Shown: piece after piece, positions 55,121-64,000 of the stretch | Position numbering within the stretch: the first letter of the stretch is position 1 | How the letters are laid out: every line of letters begins with the position of its first letter | Assembly: GCF_900115545.1 (NCBI RefSeq) | Contig: NZ_FOWV01000006.1 | Location: 385,013-449,012 of the forward strand | Reading direction: 5' to 3' | Length of the DNA stretch: 64,000 nt | DNA from: Ralstonia sp. NFACC01 | Lineage (GTDB): Bacteria; Pseudomonadota; Gammaproteobacteria; Burkholderiales; Burkholderiaceae | Program-made: the position numbers and the translations under genes | The notes under the pieces: model-generated | Databases searched by the model: none | Told to the model about the DNA's origin: nothing | The model's input: only the letters and a program-made list of their open reading frames with translations

Positions 55121-58100
55121 CTACATGTTGCGCCGGTACTGCCCGCCCACCTCGAACAACGCGTGCGTGATCTGCCCAAGCGAGCAGACGCGCACGGCGT
55201 CCATCAGCACCGCGAACACGTTCTGATCGTCGATCACGGCGCGCTGCAGGCGCTGCAGCATGGCGGGCGCTTCCCCGGCATGCCGTGCATGAAAATCCTG
55301 CAGCCGCGCGAGTTGGCTCTGCTTCTCTTCTTCGCTGGAGCGTGCCAGTTCGATGTGCGGCGGCACCACACTCTCGGCGTCGGGATTGCGGAACGTATTC
55401 ACACCGATGATGGGCAGCGAGCCATCGTGCTTGCGCTGCTCGTACAGCATCGACTCTTCCTGAATCTTGCCGCGCTGGTAGCCGGTTTCCATCGCGCCGA
55501 GCACACCGCCGCGCTCGGCAATGCGCTCGAACTCCTGCAGCACGGCTTCTTCCACCAGGTCCGTCAGTTCATCGATGACGAAGCTGCCCTGGTTCGGGTT
55601 CTCGCACTTGGCGAGGCCCCACTCGCGGTTGATGATGAGCTGAATCGCCAGGGCGCGCCGCACGGATTCGGCCGTCGGCGTGGTGATCGCCTCATCGTAG
55701 GCATTCGTGTGCAGGCTGTTGCAGTTGTCGTAGATGGCGATCAGCGCCTGCAGCGTAGTGCGGATATCGTTGAAGGCGATCTCCTGCGCGTGCAATGACC
55801 GGCCCGACGTCTGCACGTGGTACTTCAGCTTCTGGCTGCGCTCGTTCGCGCCGTACTTGTCTCGCAGGGTCACCGCCCAGATGCGACGCGCGACGCGGCC
55901 CAGCACGTTGTACTCGGGGTCCATGCCGTTGGAGAAGAAGAACGACAGGTTCGGCGCGAAATCGTCGATATGCATGCCGCGCGCGAGGTACGCCTCCACA
56001 TACGTGAAGCCGTTGGCCAGCGTGAATGCGAGTTGCGAGATCGGGTTCGCGCCCGCCTCGGCTATGTGGTAGCCCGAGATCGACACCGAGTAGAAATTGC
56101 GCACCTGGTGGTGCACGAAATATTCCTGGATATCGCCCATCACCTTGAGCGAAAACTCGGTCGAGAAGATGCAGGTGTTCTGGCCCTGGTCTTCCTTGAG
56201 GATGTCGGCCTGCACCGTGCCGCGCACGTTCTGCAGCACCCACGCGCGGATCTTCGCTTCCTCGTCCTGCGTCGGCTCGCGCTGGTTGTCCGCGCGGAAC
56301 CGGGCGAGATTCTGGTCGATGGCGGTATTCATGAACATCGCCAGGATCGTCGGCGCGGGCCCGTTGATCGTCATGGAAACCGACGTGGCAGGGCTGGTCA
56401 GGTCAAAACCGTCGTACAGCACCTCCATGTCGTCGAGCGTGGCGATCGACACGCCGGAGTTGCCCACCTTGCCGTAGATGTCCGGGCGCAGCGCCGGGTC
56501 TTCGCCGTAGAGCGTGACGGAGTCGAACGCGGTGGAGAGCCGCTTGGCCTCCATGCCTTCGGAGACGAGCTTGAAGCGCCGGTTGGTGCGGAAGGCATCG
56601 CCCTCGCCCGCGAACATGCGCGTCGGGTCTTCGTTCTCACGCTTGAAGGCGAACACGCCGGCGGTGTACGGAAAACTGCCCGGCACGTTCTCGCGCATCA
56701 GCCAGCGCAGCACCTCGCCATCGTCTTCATACGGCGGCAGGACGACCTTGCGGATGGTCGTGCCCGAGAGCGTGGTGTGCGTGAGCTGCGTGCGGATTTC
56801 CTTGTCGCGAATCTTGACAACGTATTCGTCGCCGGAATACGCGCGGCGCAGATCGGGCCACATGGCGAGCAGCTTGCGCTCAACAGCGCCGAGCTGCGCG
56901 TCGCGCTCGGTGGCTTGCTTGTCGAGCGCGGACAGCGTCTGCACCGTGGCACCGGCCTGCTCCAGCATGCGGTGGCTGGCGCGCAACTGCTGACGCTCGC
57001 GCGCGAGGCGGCTTTGCGCGTCGACGCGGCGGTGGTAGCCGCGCACCGTATCGGCCAGCTCCGCCAGGTAGCGCACGCGCGCGGGCGGCACGATGGCGTC
57101 GTGGCTGGTGGAGCATTTGCCGGCCGGGCGCGGCAGCGTGCGTTCAGCCAGCGCCATGCCGCGCTCGCTCAGCCGATCGGCCAGCATGTGATACAGCGCC
57201 GTCACGCCGTCGTCATTGAAGTGCGAGGCCTGCGTGCCGAACACCGGCATGTCTTCAGGCCGGGCGTGCCATTGCTCGCGGTTGCGCTGCACCTGCTTGG
57301 CGACGTCGCGCCACGCGTCCTGCGCGCCCTTGCGGTCGAATTTGTTGATCGCTACCAGATCGGCAAAGTCCAGCATGTCGATCTTCTCCAGCTGGCTGGC
57401 GGCGCCAAACTCGGGCGTCATCACATACAGCGACAGATCGACGTGCGGCACGATGGCCGCATCGCCCTGCCCGATGCCGGAGGTCTCGACGATGATGAAA
57501 TCGAACCCGCCAGCGCGGCATGCGGCAATCACGTCGGGCAGCGCGTCGGAGATCTCGCGGCTGGCCTCCCGCGTGGCCAGCGAGCGCACGAAGATGTTCG
57601 GATGGTTGATCGCGTTCATGCGAATGCGGTCGCCCAGCAACGCACCGCCCGACTTGCGCCGCGACGGATCGATCGAGATGACAGCGATGCGCAGCGTGTC
57701 TCGCTGGTCAAGGCGGAAGCGGCGGATCAGCTCATCGGTGAGCGACGACTTGCCTGCGCCGCCTGTGCCCGTGATGCCGAGCACCGGCGTCGGCGTGGCC
57801 ATCGCAGCCGCGTGCACGGCCTCGCGCAATGCCGGATCGATGCGGCCCGATTCCAGTGCGGTGATCAATTGCGCCAGGGCGCGGCGGTCGCCATTGGCGA
57901 CGGGCTCCAGCGTGGCCGGCGCGTAGATGGAGAGATCAATATCGCAGCGCTGCACCATGTCGGCAATCATGCCGGCGAGGCCCATGCGCTGGCCGTCTTC
58001 GGGGCTGTAGATGCGCGCGACGCCGTAGTCCTGCAACTCGCGGATCTCCGTCGGCACGATCACGCCGCCACCGCCGCCGAACACCTGGATGTGCTCGCCG

Positions 58101-58408
58101 CCGCGTGCGCGCAGCGCGTCGATCATGTACTTGAAGTATTCGACGTGGCCGCCCTGGTAGCTGGACACGGCAATGCCCTGCACGTCTTCCTGCAGCGCCG
58201 CGTTCACCACCTCGTCCACCGAGCGGTTGTGCCCAAGATGGATCACTTCGCAGCCCATCGACTGCAGGATGCGCCGCATGATGTTGATCGACGCGTCATG
58301 CCCGTCGAACAACGATGCGGCCGTCACGAAGCGCACCTTATTGCGCACCGGCGCAGCTTCGCTGGCAGGCGTGGGATCGGCCGCGCGGGCAGCGGAAAGA
58401 TCGGTCAT
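55121..58408 (-). CDS. icmF: Fused isobutyryl-CoA mutase IcmF
   Basis: 1095 residues from the ATG at 58408; the longer frame upstream lacks homology. It interconverts isobutyryl-CoA and n-butyryl-CoA, and related enzymes also act on pivalyl/isovaleryl-CoA. Domain order: B12-binding (residues ~25-155) with the cobalt-ligand His37 in DGHDASIN; MeaI-like G-protein chaperone (~205-420) with Walker [10 protein letters not shown] and NKFD; then the large mutase TIM barrel with [20 protein letters not shown] and [20 protein letters not shown]. The fusion of all three is diagnostic. Ribosome site GGTGGAG. Confidence 0.96.
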   Translation of the reverse strand: MTDLSAARAADPTPASEAAPVRNKVRFVTAASLFDGHDASINIMRRILQSMGCEVIHLGHNRSVDEVVNAALQEDVQGIAVSSYQGGHVEYFKYMIDALRARGGEHIQVFGGGGGVIVPTEIRELQDYGVARIYSPEDGQRMGLAGMIADMVQRCDIDLSIYAPATLEPVANGDRRALAQLITALESGRIDPALREAVHAAAMATPTPVLGITGTGGAGKSSLTDELIRRFRLDQRDTLRIAVISIDPSRRKSGGALLGDRIRMNAINHPNIFVRSLATREASREISDALPDVIAACRAGGFDFIIVETSGIGQGDAAIVPHVDLSLYVMTPEFGAASQLEKIDMLDFADLVAINKFDRKGAQDAWRDVAKQVQRNREQWHARPEDMPVFGTQASHFNDDGVTALYHMLADRLSERGMALAERTLPRPAGKCSTSHDAIVPPARVRYLAELADTVRGYHRRVDAQSRLARERQQLRASHRMLEQAGATVQTLSALDKQATERDAQLGAVERKLLAMWPDLRRAYSGDEYVVKIRDKEIRTQLTHTTLSGTTIRKVVLPPYEDDGEVLRWLMRENVPGSFPYTAGVFAFKRENEDPTRMFAGEGDAFRTNRRFKLVSEGMEAKRLSTAFDSVTLYGEDPALRPDIYGKVGNSGVSIATLDDMEVLYDGFDLTSPATSVSMTINGPAPTILAMFMNTAIDQNLARFRADNQREPTQDEEAKIRAWVLQNVRGTVQADILKEDQGQNTCIFSTEFSLKVMGDIQEYFVHHQVRNFYSVSISGYHIAEAGANPISQLAFTLANGFTYVEAYLARGMHIDDFAPNLSFFFSNGMDPEYNVLGRVARRIWAVTLRDKYGANERSQKLKYHVQTSGRSLHAQEIAFNDIRTTLQALIAIYDNCNSLHTNAYDEAITTPTAESVRRALAIQLIINREWGLAKCENPNQGSFVIDELTDLVEEAVLQEFERIAERGGVLGAMETGYQRGKIQEESMLYEQRKHDGSLPIIGVNTFRNPDAESVVPPHIELARSSEEEKQSQLARLQDFHARHAGEAPAMLQRLQRAVIDDQNVFAVLMDAVRVCSLGQITHALFEVGGQYRRNM

Positions 58409-58600
58409 GTCTCCACCTTCGATAAAGTGGGCGCCGGCATTGTAGGTGTTGTACAGCGCACAAGGCGCGGTGTGCCGGTCGACGGGTCGAACAGACAGTA
58501 TTTTCGGGGTTGACGCCCTCGTCAACCGGCCGCGCGGGCGCCGGCATTGTTTGCGCAAACAGTGGGGCCGGAACGGTCCGATCTCGGTGCAACACCCAGC

Positions 58601-58629
58601 TTGCACACAATCGATACAAATCGTTAGAG
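58601..58629 (+). promoter_or_regulatory. Candidate sigma-70 promoter of the secreted-protein gene
   Basis: TTGCAC (58601-58606), 17-bp spacer, TTAGAG (58624-58629). It is 45 bp before the start at 58675. The rest of the 266-bp divergent gap with icmF holds a TACAAT-like -10 on the minus strand (58439-58444) for icmF and nothing else I can support. Confidence 0.4.
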
Positions 58630-58674
58630 TCAGATTTTGGCCGGAGACGGGTCCGGCCACAGGGGGAACTTCCA

Positions 58675-59700
58675 ATGCCAAGCCGCGCAACGATGCGCTG
58701 GTGTCTGACTGCCTTGTTGGCGTGGTCCGGCCACGCCCTGGCGTGGGACTACACGCCCGGCGCCATCCCGGGGCTGATCAGCGTGCTTGGTTTCCTGACC
58801 GTGCAGACGCAGGCGCTTGATCGCGCCATTCAACGCTTTCCCGGTCAGCGTGAAGAGCTGATCCGCGCCCGTACGCAGTTCGACAACACTTTCCCGCAGG
58901 CGCTGGCCCGCACGCGCCGCCTGATCGCCGGCATTCCGCTATCCGACGACGAGCGGCAACTCCTGATCGAGCGCGCACTCGATATCCACCAGCCCAGCGT
59001 GACGACCGCCACCCAGACTGCCCAGACGGCGCACGCGCTGGCCGAACGCGTGGTTGCGCGTGCGCAGGGCAACCAGGACCGCGCCACCCTGCAGACGCTG
59101 CTGGCGGTGGTCTACGACGACCGCCCCGCCGATGAACTGAGCAGCCGCTTCACCCAGACCGTGACGTTGTCTGACTGGCCGAATGCGCGCGGCGCGAGCC
59201 TCGGCCTGCGGCTGCCGTTCTCCTGGGAGCGCGTGCCGCCCACGCCGCCGCGCAAGCCCGACCCGGCGCGGGTGGCGATCGGCGCGTGGGCCAACCAGGG
59301 CGGCTCGGGGCTGTCACGCATGGAACTGATCGTGCGCCCCACCGAAGGCGACCTCGAAACCGTTCCTGACAGCCGCGAACCGCGCTGGATGCGCGATGCC
59401 GTCAAGCAAGCCGTGGCGGCCCCTTGCCGGCTGCTCGGCTGGGGCACGCAGTCGTTCGGCGGACGCACCGGGGTGTGGGCCAGCTACATCGGCGAATCGC
59501 CCGGCCCGCATATCCCGCGCGCCACGGGCAACACGCTGGTCGGCCGCGTCTTCATGGTGCCAACTGACGGCGCGCTGCTGATGCTGCACATGCAGTCCCC
59601 CGCCACCTCGCCCGAGCAGGCCAGCGCCGTGCGCTTGCGGTACGAGCCGCTGTGGAACGCCGTGGCGGCATCGTTCAGCGTGTCGGGCGCCAAGCCGTAA
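58675..59700 (+). CDS. Secreted protein of unknown function
   Basis: 341 residues from the ATG at 58675, with AGGGGGAA ahead of it. Signal peptide [16 protein letters not shown], cleaved before WDYTPGA. I do not recognise the family. The middle is helical (residues ~40-160, with many Gln and Ala), and the C-terminal part (~175-335) has strands such as [13 protein letters not shown] and [20 protein letters not shown] that resemble a PsbP/DcrB-like fold. Periplasmic. The gene stands alone between icmF and the ammonium transporter. Confidence 0.75.
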   Translation: MPSRATMRWCLTALLAWSGHALAWDYTPGAIPGLISVLGFLTVQTQALDRAIQRFPGQREELIRARTQFDNTFPQALARTRRLIAGIPLSDDERQLLIERALDIHQPSVTTATQTAQTAHALAERVVARAQGNQDRATLQTLLAVVYDDRPADELSSRFTQTVTLSDWPNARGASLGLRLPFSWERVPPTPPRKPDPARVAIGAWANQGGSGLSRMELIVRPTEGDLETVPDSREPRWMRDAVKQAVAAPCRLLGWGTQSFGGRTGVWASYIGESPGPHIPRATGNTLVGRVFMVPTDGALLMLHMQSPATSPEQASAVRLRYEPLWNAVAASFSVSGAKP

Positions 59701-59715
59701 CCTTGCGCGCCCACG

Positions 59716-59732
59716 CGCACCACTACGGCGCA
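59716..59732. promoter_or_regulatory. NtrC-like binding site
   Basis: CGCACC-N5-GGCGCA matches the NtrC consensus TGCACC-N5-GGTGCA at 10 of 12 fixed positions. It lies about 140 bp upstream of the sigma-54-like promoter, the usual enhancer distance. Confidence 0.45.
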
Positions 59733-59857
59733 TCAACCACCTCAACCGCACCAATTCAAGGCAATTACGCACCGATTTCGGGCCACCCCAAATCCGACGC
59801 CCGAGAACGACGGCGCGCGCACGGCCCTGGTGCGCCATGTCACCTTTTTGCACACGG

Positions 59858-59875
59858 TTGGAACAACTTTTGCAT
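59858..59875 (+). promoter_or_regulatory. Sigma-54-like promoter of amt
   Basis: TTGGAACAACTTTTGCAT has GG and GC exactly 10 bp apart and the TTGCA -12 element. The expected start is near 59885, about 70 bp before the transporter start. Confidence 0.55.
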
Positions 59876-59954
59876 CTGTCGGCGCTTTTTGCGTCATTTG
59901 TGGGCATGCACTGCACCCGGATGGCGCTGACCCTCAACCCGCACGACAACCGCA

Positions 59955-61157
59955 ATGAACTCCATCAAAACCGGGGGCGACGCGCTCTTCATCCTGTTGG
60001 GCGCGATCATGGTGCTGGCCATGCATGCCGGCTTCGCGTTCCTTGAGCTGGGCACCGTCCGCAAGAAGAACCAGGTCAATGCGCTGGTCAAGATCCTGGT
60101 CGACTTTGCCGTGTCGACCATCGCGTACTTCTTCATCGGCTATTCGATCGCGTACGGCGTCAATTTCTTTACCGGCGCCGACGTGCTCGCCCAGCAGAAC
60201 GGCTATGAGCTGGTGAAGTTCTTCTTCCTGCTGACCTTCGCGGCGGCCATCCCGGCCATCATCTCGGGCGGCATTGCCGAGCGCTCGCGCTTCGAGCCGC
60301 AACTGGCGGCAACCTTCGTGCTGGTGGGCTTCGTCTACCCGTTCTTTGAAGGCATCGCCTGGAACGAGCGCTTCGGCATCCAGCACTGGCTGCAGAGCGT
60401 GACGGGCGCGGAGTTCCACGACTTTGCCGGCTCGGTGGTCGTGCACGCCGTGGGCGGCTGGATCGCGCTGCCGGCGGTGCTGCTGCTCGGCGCGCGCCAC
60501 GGCCGCTACAAAGACGACGGCCGCATCGCCGCGCATCCGCCGTCGAACATCCCGTTCCTGGCCGCCGGCGCCTGGGTGCTGGCGGTGGGCTGGTTCGGCT
60601 TCAACGTGATGAGCGCGCAGACGCTCGACAAGATGAGCGGCCTGGTCGCCATCAACTCGCTGATGGCCATGGTGGGCGGCACGCTCACCGCGTGGTGGAT
60701 GGGCAAGAACGATCCGGGCTTCTCGTACAACGGGCCGCTGGCCGGCCTGGTGGCCGTGTGCGCCGGCTCCGACGTGATGCACCCGCTGGGGGCGCTTGCC
60801 GTCGGCGGCATTGCGGGCGTGCTGTTTGTCTGGATGTTCACGCGCGTGCAAAACGTCTGGCGCATCGACGACGTGCTCGGCGTGTGGCCGCTGCATGGTC
60901 TATGCGGCGCGTGGGGCGGCATCGCGGCCGGCATCTTCGGCCTGAAGGCGCTGGGCGGCCTGGGCGGCGTGTCGTTCTGGGCGCAGGTGGCGGGCACGGC
61001 GGGCGGCATTGTCATTGCGCTGATCGGCGGCACGGTCGTGTACGGCACCCTGCGCAAGCTCGTGGGGCTGAGGCTTGATCGCGAGGCCGAATTCATGGGC
61101 GCCGACCTGGCGATCCATCGCGTCTCGTCCACGCCGGAATCGGAAACCCACTGGTAA
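59955..61157 (+). CDS. amt: Ammonium transporter
   Basis: 400 residues, 11 membrane segments of the Amt/Rh family. Inner-membrane channel for ammonium. The pore twin histidines are His164 (GSVVVHAVGG) and His314 (VWPLHGLCGAWGG). The N-terminal GDALFILLGAIMVLAMHAGF and KKNQVNALVKILVDF blocks are conserved. No glnK gene is adjacent. An upstream sigma-54-like promoter and NtrC-like site suggest nitrogen-starvation control. Confidence 0.95.
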   Translation: MNSIKTGGDALFILLGAIMVLAMHAGFAFLELGTVRKKNQVNALVKILVDFAVSTIAYFFIGYSIAYGVNFFTGADVLAQQNGYELVKFFFLLTFAAAIPAIISGGIAERSRFEPQLAATFVLVGFVYPFFEGIAWNERFGIQHWLQSVTGAEFHDFAGSVVVHAVGGWIALPAVLLLGARHGRYKDDGRIAAHPPSNIPFLAAGAWVLAVGWFGFNVMSAQTLDKMSGLVAINSLMAMVGGTLTAWWMGKNDPGFSYNGPLAGLVAVCAGSDVMHPLGALAVGGIAGVLFVWMFTRVQNVWRIDDVLGVWPLHGLCGAWGGIAAGIFGLKALGGLGGVSFWAQVAGTAGGIVIALIGGTVVYGTLRKLVGLRLDREAEFMGADLAIHRVSSTPESETHW

Positions 61158-61236
61158 GCAGCGGGGGCAAAAGAAGGCGCGCGCGGCGCTTGCTACAGTG
61201 AAAGCGTCTTCCCTCGCCCAACTGCAGGAGTTCCGC

Positions 61237-61593
61237 ATGCCCGATATCGATCCGAATCACCCCATTACCGTGGAGTCGAACCCGCGCCGCGTGACGGTGA
61301 CCCTCAACGGCTTCACCATCGCCAGCACGCATCTGGCGCGCACGCTGCGCGAGGCGTCGTACCCGCCGGTGCAGTACATCCCGCGCGACGATGTGCAGAT
61401 GAATCTGCTGGAGCGCACGCAGCATCACACGCATTGCCCGTACAAGGGCGATGCGTCGTACTACACCATCGTGGCCGGCGATGTGCGCGTCGACAACGCC
61501 GTCTGGACGTACGAGCAGCCCAAACCCGTCGCGCGTGAAGTGGCGGGCTATCTCGCGTTCTATCCGGACAAAGTGGCGATCCAGGAGGAATGA
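61237..61593 (+). CDS. DUF427 family protein
   Basis: 118 residues from the ATG at 61237. DUF427 core: RRVTVTLNGFTIAST, RTLREASYPPVQYIPRDDV, THCPYKGDASYYTI and AVWTYEQPKPVAREVAGYLA, then FYPDKVAIQ. Small soluble protein of unknown function. The frame is open further upstream but the conserved region starts here. 79 bp after amt. Confidence 0.9.
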   Translation: MPDIDPNHPITVESNPRRVTVTLNGFTIASTHLARTLREASYPPVQYIPRDDVQMNLLERTQHHTHCPYKGDASYYTIVAGDVRVDNAVWTYEQPKPVAREVAGYLAFYPDKVAIQEE

Positions 61594-61757
61594 GTGCGCA
61601 GGCGCGGCTGACATGCCGCTGTCATGCACGCAGCGCACGATATGCCTGTTCCTCTTCTCACGGAGCCTCTTTCCGTGAAAGTTCCGAGACCCGGCGCAGC
61701 ATGATCTGTGGCCGGGTATTTTTTTGGGCGGATGCCGGTGCTATTCTCGGCGGCACC

Positions 61758-62480
61758 ATGCTGGACTTCCGCACTTACGGCCTCGCCGCCCCTCCGCACT
61801 CGCACGACTTCATGCAAGTCGTGATGCCCGCACGCGGCATCCTGGAGATGGACGTGGACGGCCGCGGCGGCCGCGTCGACACGCACCACGCTGCGCTCAT
61901 TCCGGCCGGCGCCACGCATGCGTTTGAAGCCACGGGCGCCAACCGCTTCATCGTGTTCGACATTCCCGGGCAGGCCGCTGACGCCCCCGGCCTGGGCGGC
62001 CTGGCCGATCGCGTGTTCTTTCCGCTCACGCCGGGCCTGCGCGCGCTGACGACGTGGCTGCAAGACGCGCCCATCGTCGACATGGTGCTGGCCAATGCGT
62101 GGTCGTCACTCGCGCTGGCGACGCTGGCCGCGCATCCGGCCAACCAATCCACGCAAATACGCGCACGCGCCGATGCACGTGCGGAGCGCGTATGGCACGC
62201 GATCGAACACCGCTACGCCGAGCCGCTCACCGTCGATGCGCTCGCCGCAGAAGTCGGTGTGAGCGCGCGTCGCCTCGCCACGCTGTTCCGTGCGGCCTAC
62301 GGCACCACGCTGCACGCGCATCTGGCCCAGGTGCGGCTGCGGCATGCGTTGACGCTGCTGGAAACCACCGCCCTGCCCATCGCCGAGGTTGCCGCGCGCA
62401 CCGGCTACTACGACCAAAGCGCCCTCACGCGCCACCTCAAGGCCGCACACGGCATCACGCCCGCAGCCGTGCGGCGCTAG
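61758..62480 (+). CDS. AraC-family regulator
   Basis: 240 residues from the ATG at 61758. N-terminal cupin-like sensor (HSHDFMQVVMPARGILEMDV, HHAALIPAGATHAFEA) and C-terminal double helix-turn-helix (residues ~150-240: LTVDALAAEVGVSARRLATL, then AEVAARTGYYDQSALTRHLK). Cytosolic DNA-binding protein. It probably controls the EamA transporter that follows after 116 bp, the usual arrangement for this pair. Confidence 0.9.
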   Translation: MLDFRTYGLAAPPHSHDFMQVVMPARGILEMDVDGRGGRVDTHHAALIPAGATHAFEATGANRFIVFDIPGQAADAPGLGGLADRVFFPLTPGLRALTTWLQDAPIVDMVLANAWSSLALATLAAHPANQSTQIRARADARAERVWHAIEHRYAEPLTVDALAAEVGVSARRLATLFRAAYGTTLHAHLAQVRLRHALTLLETTALPIAEVAARTGYYDQSALTRHLKAAHGITPAAVRR

Positions 62481-62596
62481 CCCCCGGTCTCAGTTTCCGT
62501 TTCCGTTTTTGCCAAAGCGCAGCCGTCTTCGCCAAGACGCGCGGCGCGCGCGCGCGCACAGTGCCGGTTCGATTGATCTTTCCGGACAGGCGCTCC

Positions 62597-63577
62597 ATGG
62601 CTGTTGGCGACACCTCCACTGCAACGCATCTTCATCACACGCAGCACGACGCACGGCGTGACCACCTCACGGGCATCGGCTACGGCGTCGCGGCCGGGGC
62701 GCTGTGGGGCGTCATCTTCGTCGCGCCGAAGATGCTGCCGCAGTTCTCTCCGCTGGCGCTTTCAGCGGCGCGGTATGTGTTGTATGGCGTGTTGTCGCTG
62801 GCACTCGCGCTACCGGTGTGGCGCACGCTGTGGCGCAAACCGACCCGGCGCGATTGGCTGGCGCTGCTGCTGTTATCGCTGCCGGGCAACATCCTTTACT
62901 ACCTGTGCGTGGCGGGCGGCGTGCAGCGCGCGGGCGTGGCACCGGTGTCGCTCATCATTGGGCTGCTGCCGGTGACGGTCACGCTGGCCGGCGCAGCGGA
63001 ACGGGGCAGCCTGCCCATGCGCCGCCTGGCCGTGCCGCTCCTGATGGCCGTGGCCGGCGTGGTGTGCATCTACCTGGATGCGCCCGACGTGCATTCGAGT
63101 GCGGACGGCAGAACCTATTTCATCGGCCTGCTGATGGCCGCGGGCGCGCTGGCGTGCTGGACGGTGTACGCGGTGTGCAATGCGCGGTACCTGCGTGCGC
63201 GGCCGCAGTTCACGAGCCGCGAGTGGTCGCTGTTGACGGGCGTCGCGACCGGGGTGCTGTCACTGGCGCTGGCCGTGCCGGCGTTTTTGCTGCCCGGCAT
63301 GGCAACGGTGTCTGCGCAGCCCGCATCGGCATGGGCGATGTTCTGGCTGGTGAATATGGGCGTGGCGCTGGGGGCGTCTGTGCTCGGGAACAGCCTGTGG
63401 AATGCGGCCAGCCGCAAGTTGCCGTTGACCCTGTCGGGGCAGTTGATCGTGTTTGAGACGGTGTTTGCGTTGGTGTATGGGTTTGTTTATGAGGGTCGGT
63501 TGCCGCATGGGTTGGAGGTGGCGGCGGGGGTTTTGTTGGTGAGTGGGGTGGGGTTGGCGGCGAGGCGACATGGGTAG
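62597..63577 (+). CDS. EamA/DMT-family transporter
   Basis: 326 residues from the ATG at 62597; the frame upstream runs through the araC gene and is a shadow. Ten membrane segments in two EamA repeats (GYGVAAGALWGVIFVAPKML; YFIGLLMAAGALACWTVYAV). Exporter of small metabolites, substrate unknown. N-terminal 25 residues are His-rich (THLHHTQH). The last ~60 codons switch to G- and T-ending codons, as seen before the repeat copies A and B. Confidence 0.88.
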   Translation: MAVGDTSTATHLHHTQHDARRDHLTGIGYGVAAGALWGVIFVAPKMLPQFSPLALSAARYVLYGVLSLALALPVWRTLWRKPTRRDWLALLLLSLPGNILYYLCVAGGVQRAGVAPVSLIIGLLPVTVTLAGAAERGSLPMRRLAVPLLMAVAGVVCIYLDAPDVHSSADGRTYFIGLLMAAGALACWTVYAVCNARYLRARPQFTSREWSLLTGVATGVLSLALAVPAFLLPGMATVSAQPASAWAMFWLVNMGVALGASVLGNSLWNAASRKLPLTLSGQLIVFETVFALVYGFVYEGRLPHGLEVAAGVLLVSGVGLAARRHG

Positions 63578-63599
63578 GTTTTTTTGGGGTTATTTTTTG

Positions 63600-63656
63600 C
63601 CTTGGTGGTCCACCTCCCTTTCGTTCCCTGCCGGGACCGACTCACTTTTCTTTGTC
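63600..63656. repeat. Truncated third copy (C) of the nested inverted-repeat element
   Basis: GCCTTGGTGGTCC, CCTGCCGGGACCGACTCACTT and CTTTGTC match the left arm of copies A and B. The match stops within the small hairpin loop at GTC, where the IS element begins at 63657. The rest of the element, if kept, lies beyond the IS and outside the window. Confidence 0.85.
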
Positions 63657-64000
63657 TGAATCGCCCCGACTTTCCTAGACACCCGCGAGCCGTTGGGAAT
63701 GGCGTTGTTCGAACTCTACCGGTGATAGACCGTTGGCGCTCGAATGTCGCCGAGTTGGGTTGTAAAACATCTCGATGTAGTTGAAGACATCGGACTTGGC
63801 CTCCTGCCGGGTGGCATAGATCTGCCGGCGCACCCGCTCGCGTTTGAGTAACTGGAAGAAGCTCTCCGCCACTGCGTTGTCGTGGCAGTTGCCGCGCCGG
63901 CTCATGCTGCACAGCAGGTTGTGCTCGCGCAGGAAGCTTTGCCAGGTGTGGCCGGTGAACTGGCACCCCTGATCGGAGTGAATCAGAACCTGCTGGTGCG
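63657..64000 (-). mobile_element. IS3-family insertion sequence, partial
   Basis: The end TGAATCGCCCCGACTTTCCT lies next to the repeat remnant and the transposase gene reads away from the window edge. The terminal sequence fits an IS3-family inverted repeat. Only one end of the IS is in the window; the second end and target duplication cannot be seen. Confidence 0.85.
63675..64000 (-). CDS. IS3-family transposase OrfB, C-terminal part
   Basis: The gene starts beyond the window; about 108 C-terminal codons are visible. An rve/DDE integrase core: the second catalytic Asp lies in LIHSDQGCQFT and the Glu in NAVAESFFQLLKRE. The C-terminus has YIEMFYNPTRRHSS and ends LAGV. An ORF starting at the Met of MSRRGNCHDN (63905) is an internal fragment and not the true start. 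It is the transposase of the IS that broke repeat copy C. Confidence 0.93.
   Translation of the reverse strand, partial: HQQVLIHSDQGCQFTGHTWQSFLREHNLLCSMSRRGNCHDNAVAESFFQLLKRERVRRQIYATRQEAKSDVFNYIEMFYNPTRRHSSANGLSPVEFEQRHSQRLAGV

Noticed and set aside
55817..58513. 898-codon plus-strand open frame opposite icmF
   Set aside because: It is antisense to a clearly homologous three-domain gene; its composition is that of a high-GC shadow frame and no known domain was recognised.
62540..62580. GC alternating run and TTTCCG triplicate before the EamA gene as a Z-DNA or regulatory tract
   Set aside because: Short and of a kind common in high-GC DNA; no palindromic or promoter structure supports a function.
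63657..64000. Prophage or integrative element at the right edge
   Set aside because: Only an IS3-family end and transposase are visible; no integrase, structural or transfer gene and no att-like repeat was seen.

Overview
The window is chromosomal DNA of a high-GC beta-proteobacterium. Gene content and protein similarity recalled from memory point to Ralstonia, probably the R. pickettii group; this is inference, because no rRNA or other marker gene is present. Coding density is high. I saw no tRNA, rRNA, CRISPR or prophage genes. The window starts inside aceK and ends inside an IS3-family transposase.

Region 1 (1-18109, plus strand) holds the aceK 3' part and a beta-carbonic anhydrase, then a leucine/isovalerate (liu) catabolic block. 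It contains thiolase, SDR, a straight-chain-type acyl-CoA dehydrogenase, HAD phosphatase, YchJ, methylcrotonyl-CoA carboxylase beta (liuB), an esterase, methylglutaconyl-CoA hydratase (liuC), biotin synthase (bioB), methylcrotonyl-CoA carboxylase alpha (liuD), a 2-hydroxyacid dehydrogenase, HMG-CoA lyase (liuE), a YbaK-like editing protein, DUF1289 and an MBL hydrolase. BioB makes the cofactor of the carboxylase encoded on both sides of it. Two copies of a ~558-bp nested inverted-repeat element lie at 2352-2909 and 11762-12319. The second one separates bioB from liuD.

Region 2 (18171-29983) is an acyclic-terpene (atu) cluster: a TetR regulator facing an eight-gene minus-strand operon for acyl-CoA synthetase, both geranyl-CoA carboxylase subunits, two acyl-CoA dehydrogenases, an enoyl-reductase-like SDR, AtuA and an enoyl-CoA hydratase. 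Citronellol/geraniol-type acids would be degraded here to methylcrotonyl-CoA, which the adjacent liu enzymes finish.

Region 3 (30180-33985) is a Fur-box-controlled siderophore receptor with a Sel1 protein and a PiuC/YbiX hydroxylase. Region 4 (33995-41612) is mixed: a fluoroacetate-dehalogenase-like hydrolase, PfpI, nitronate monooxygenase, a DUF1254 lipoprotein, a decayed oxidoreductase fragment, an XRE-cupin regulator with GNAT and PhzF, and 3-hydroxybutyryl-CoA dehydrogenase with a clear intrinsic terminator.

Region 5 (41789-47916) is a LysR-headed cluster of YcaC-like hydrolase, haloperoxidase-like hydrolase, XapX, DoxX, a YtcJ-type amidohydrolase with a Cys/His-rich tail, and DUF1275. 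Its substrate is unknown. Region 6 (47929-55108) is a GntR/FCD regulator, a porin with two palindromic operators and a sigma-54-like promoter, a PotABCD-like ABC importer, and an Asp/Glu-racemase-family protein lacking its second catalytic cysteine.

Region 7 (55121-64000) holds the fused isobutyryl-CoA mutase icmF, a secreted protein of unknown function, an ammonium transporter with NtrC/sigma-54-like sites, DUF427, an AraC regulator and an EamA transporter. It ends in a third repeat copy cut by the IS3-family element.
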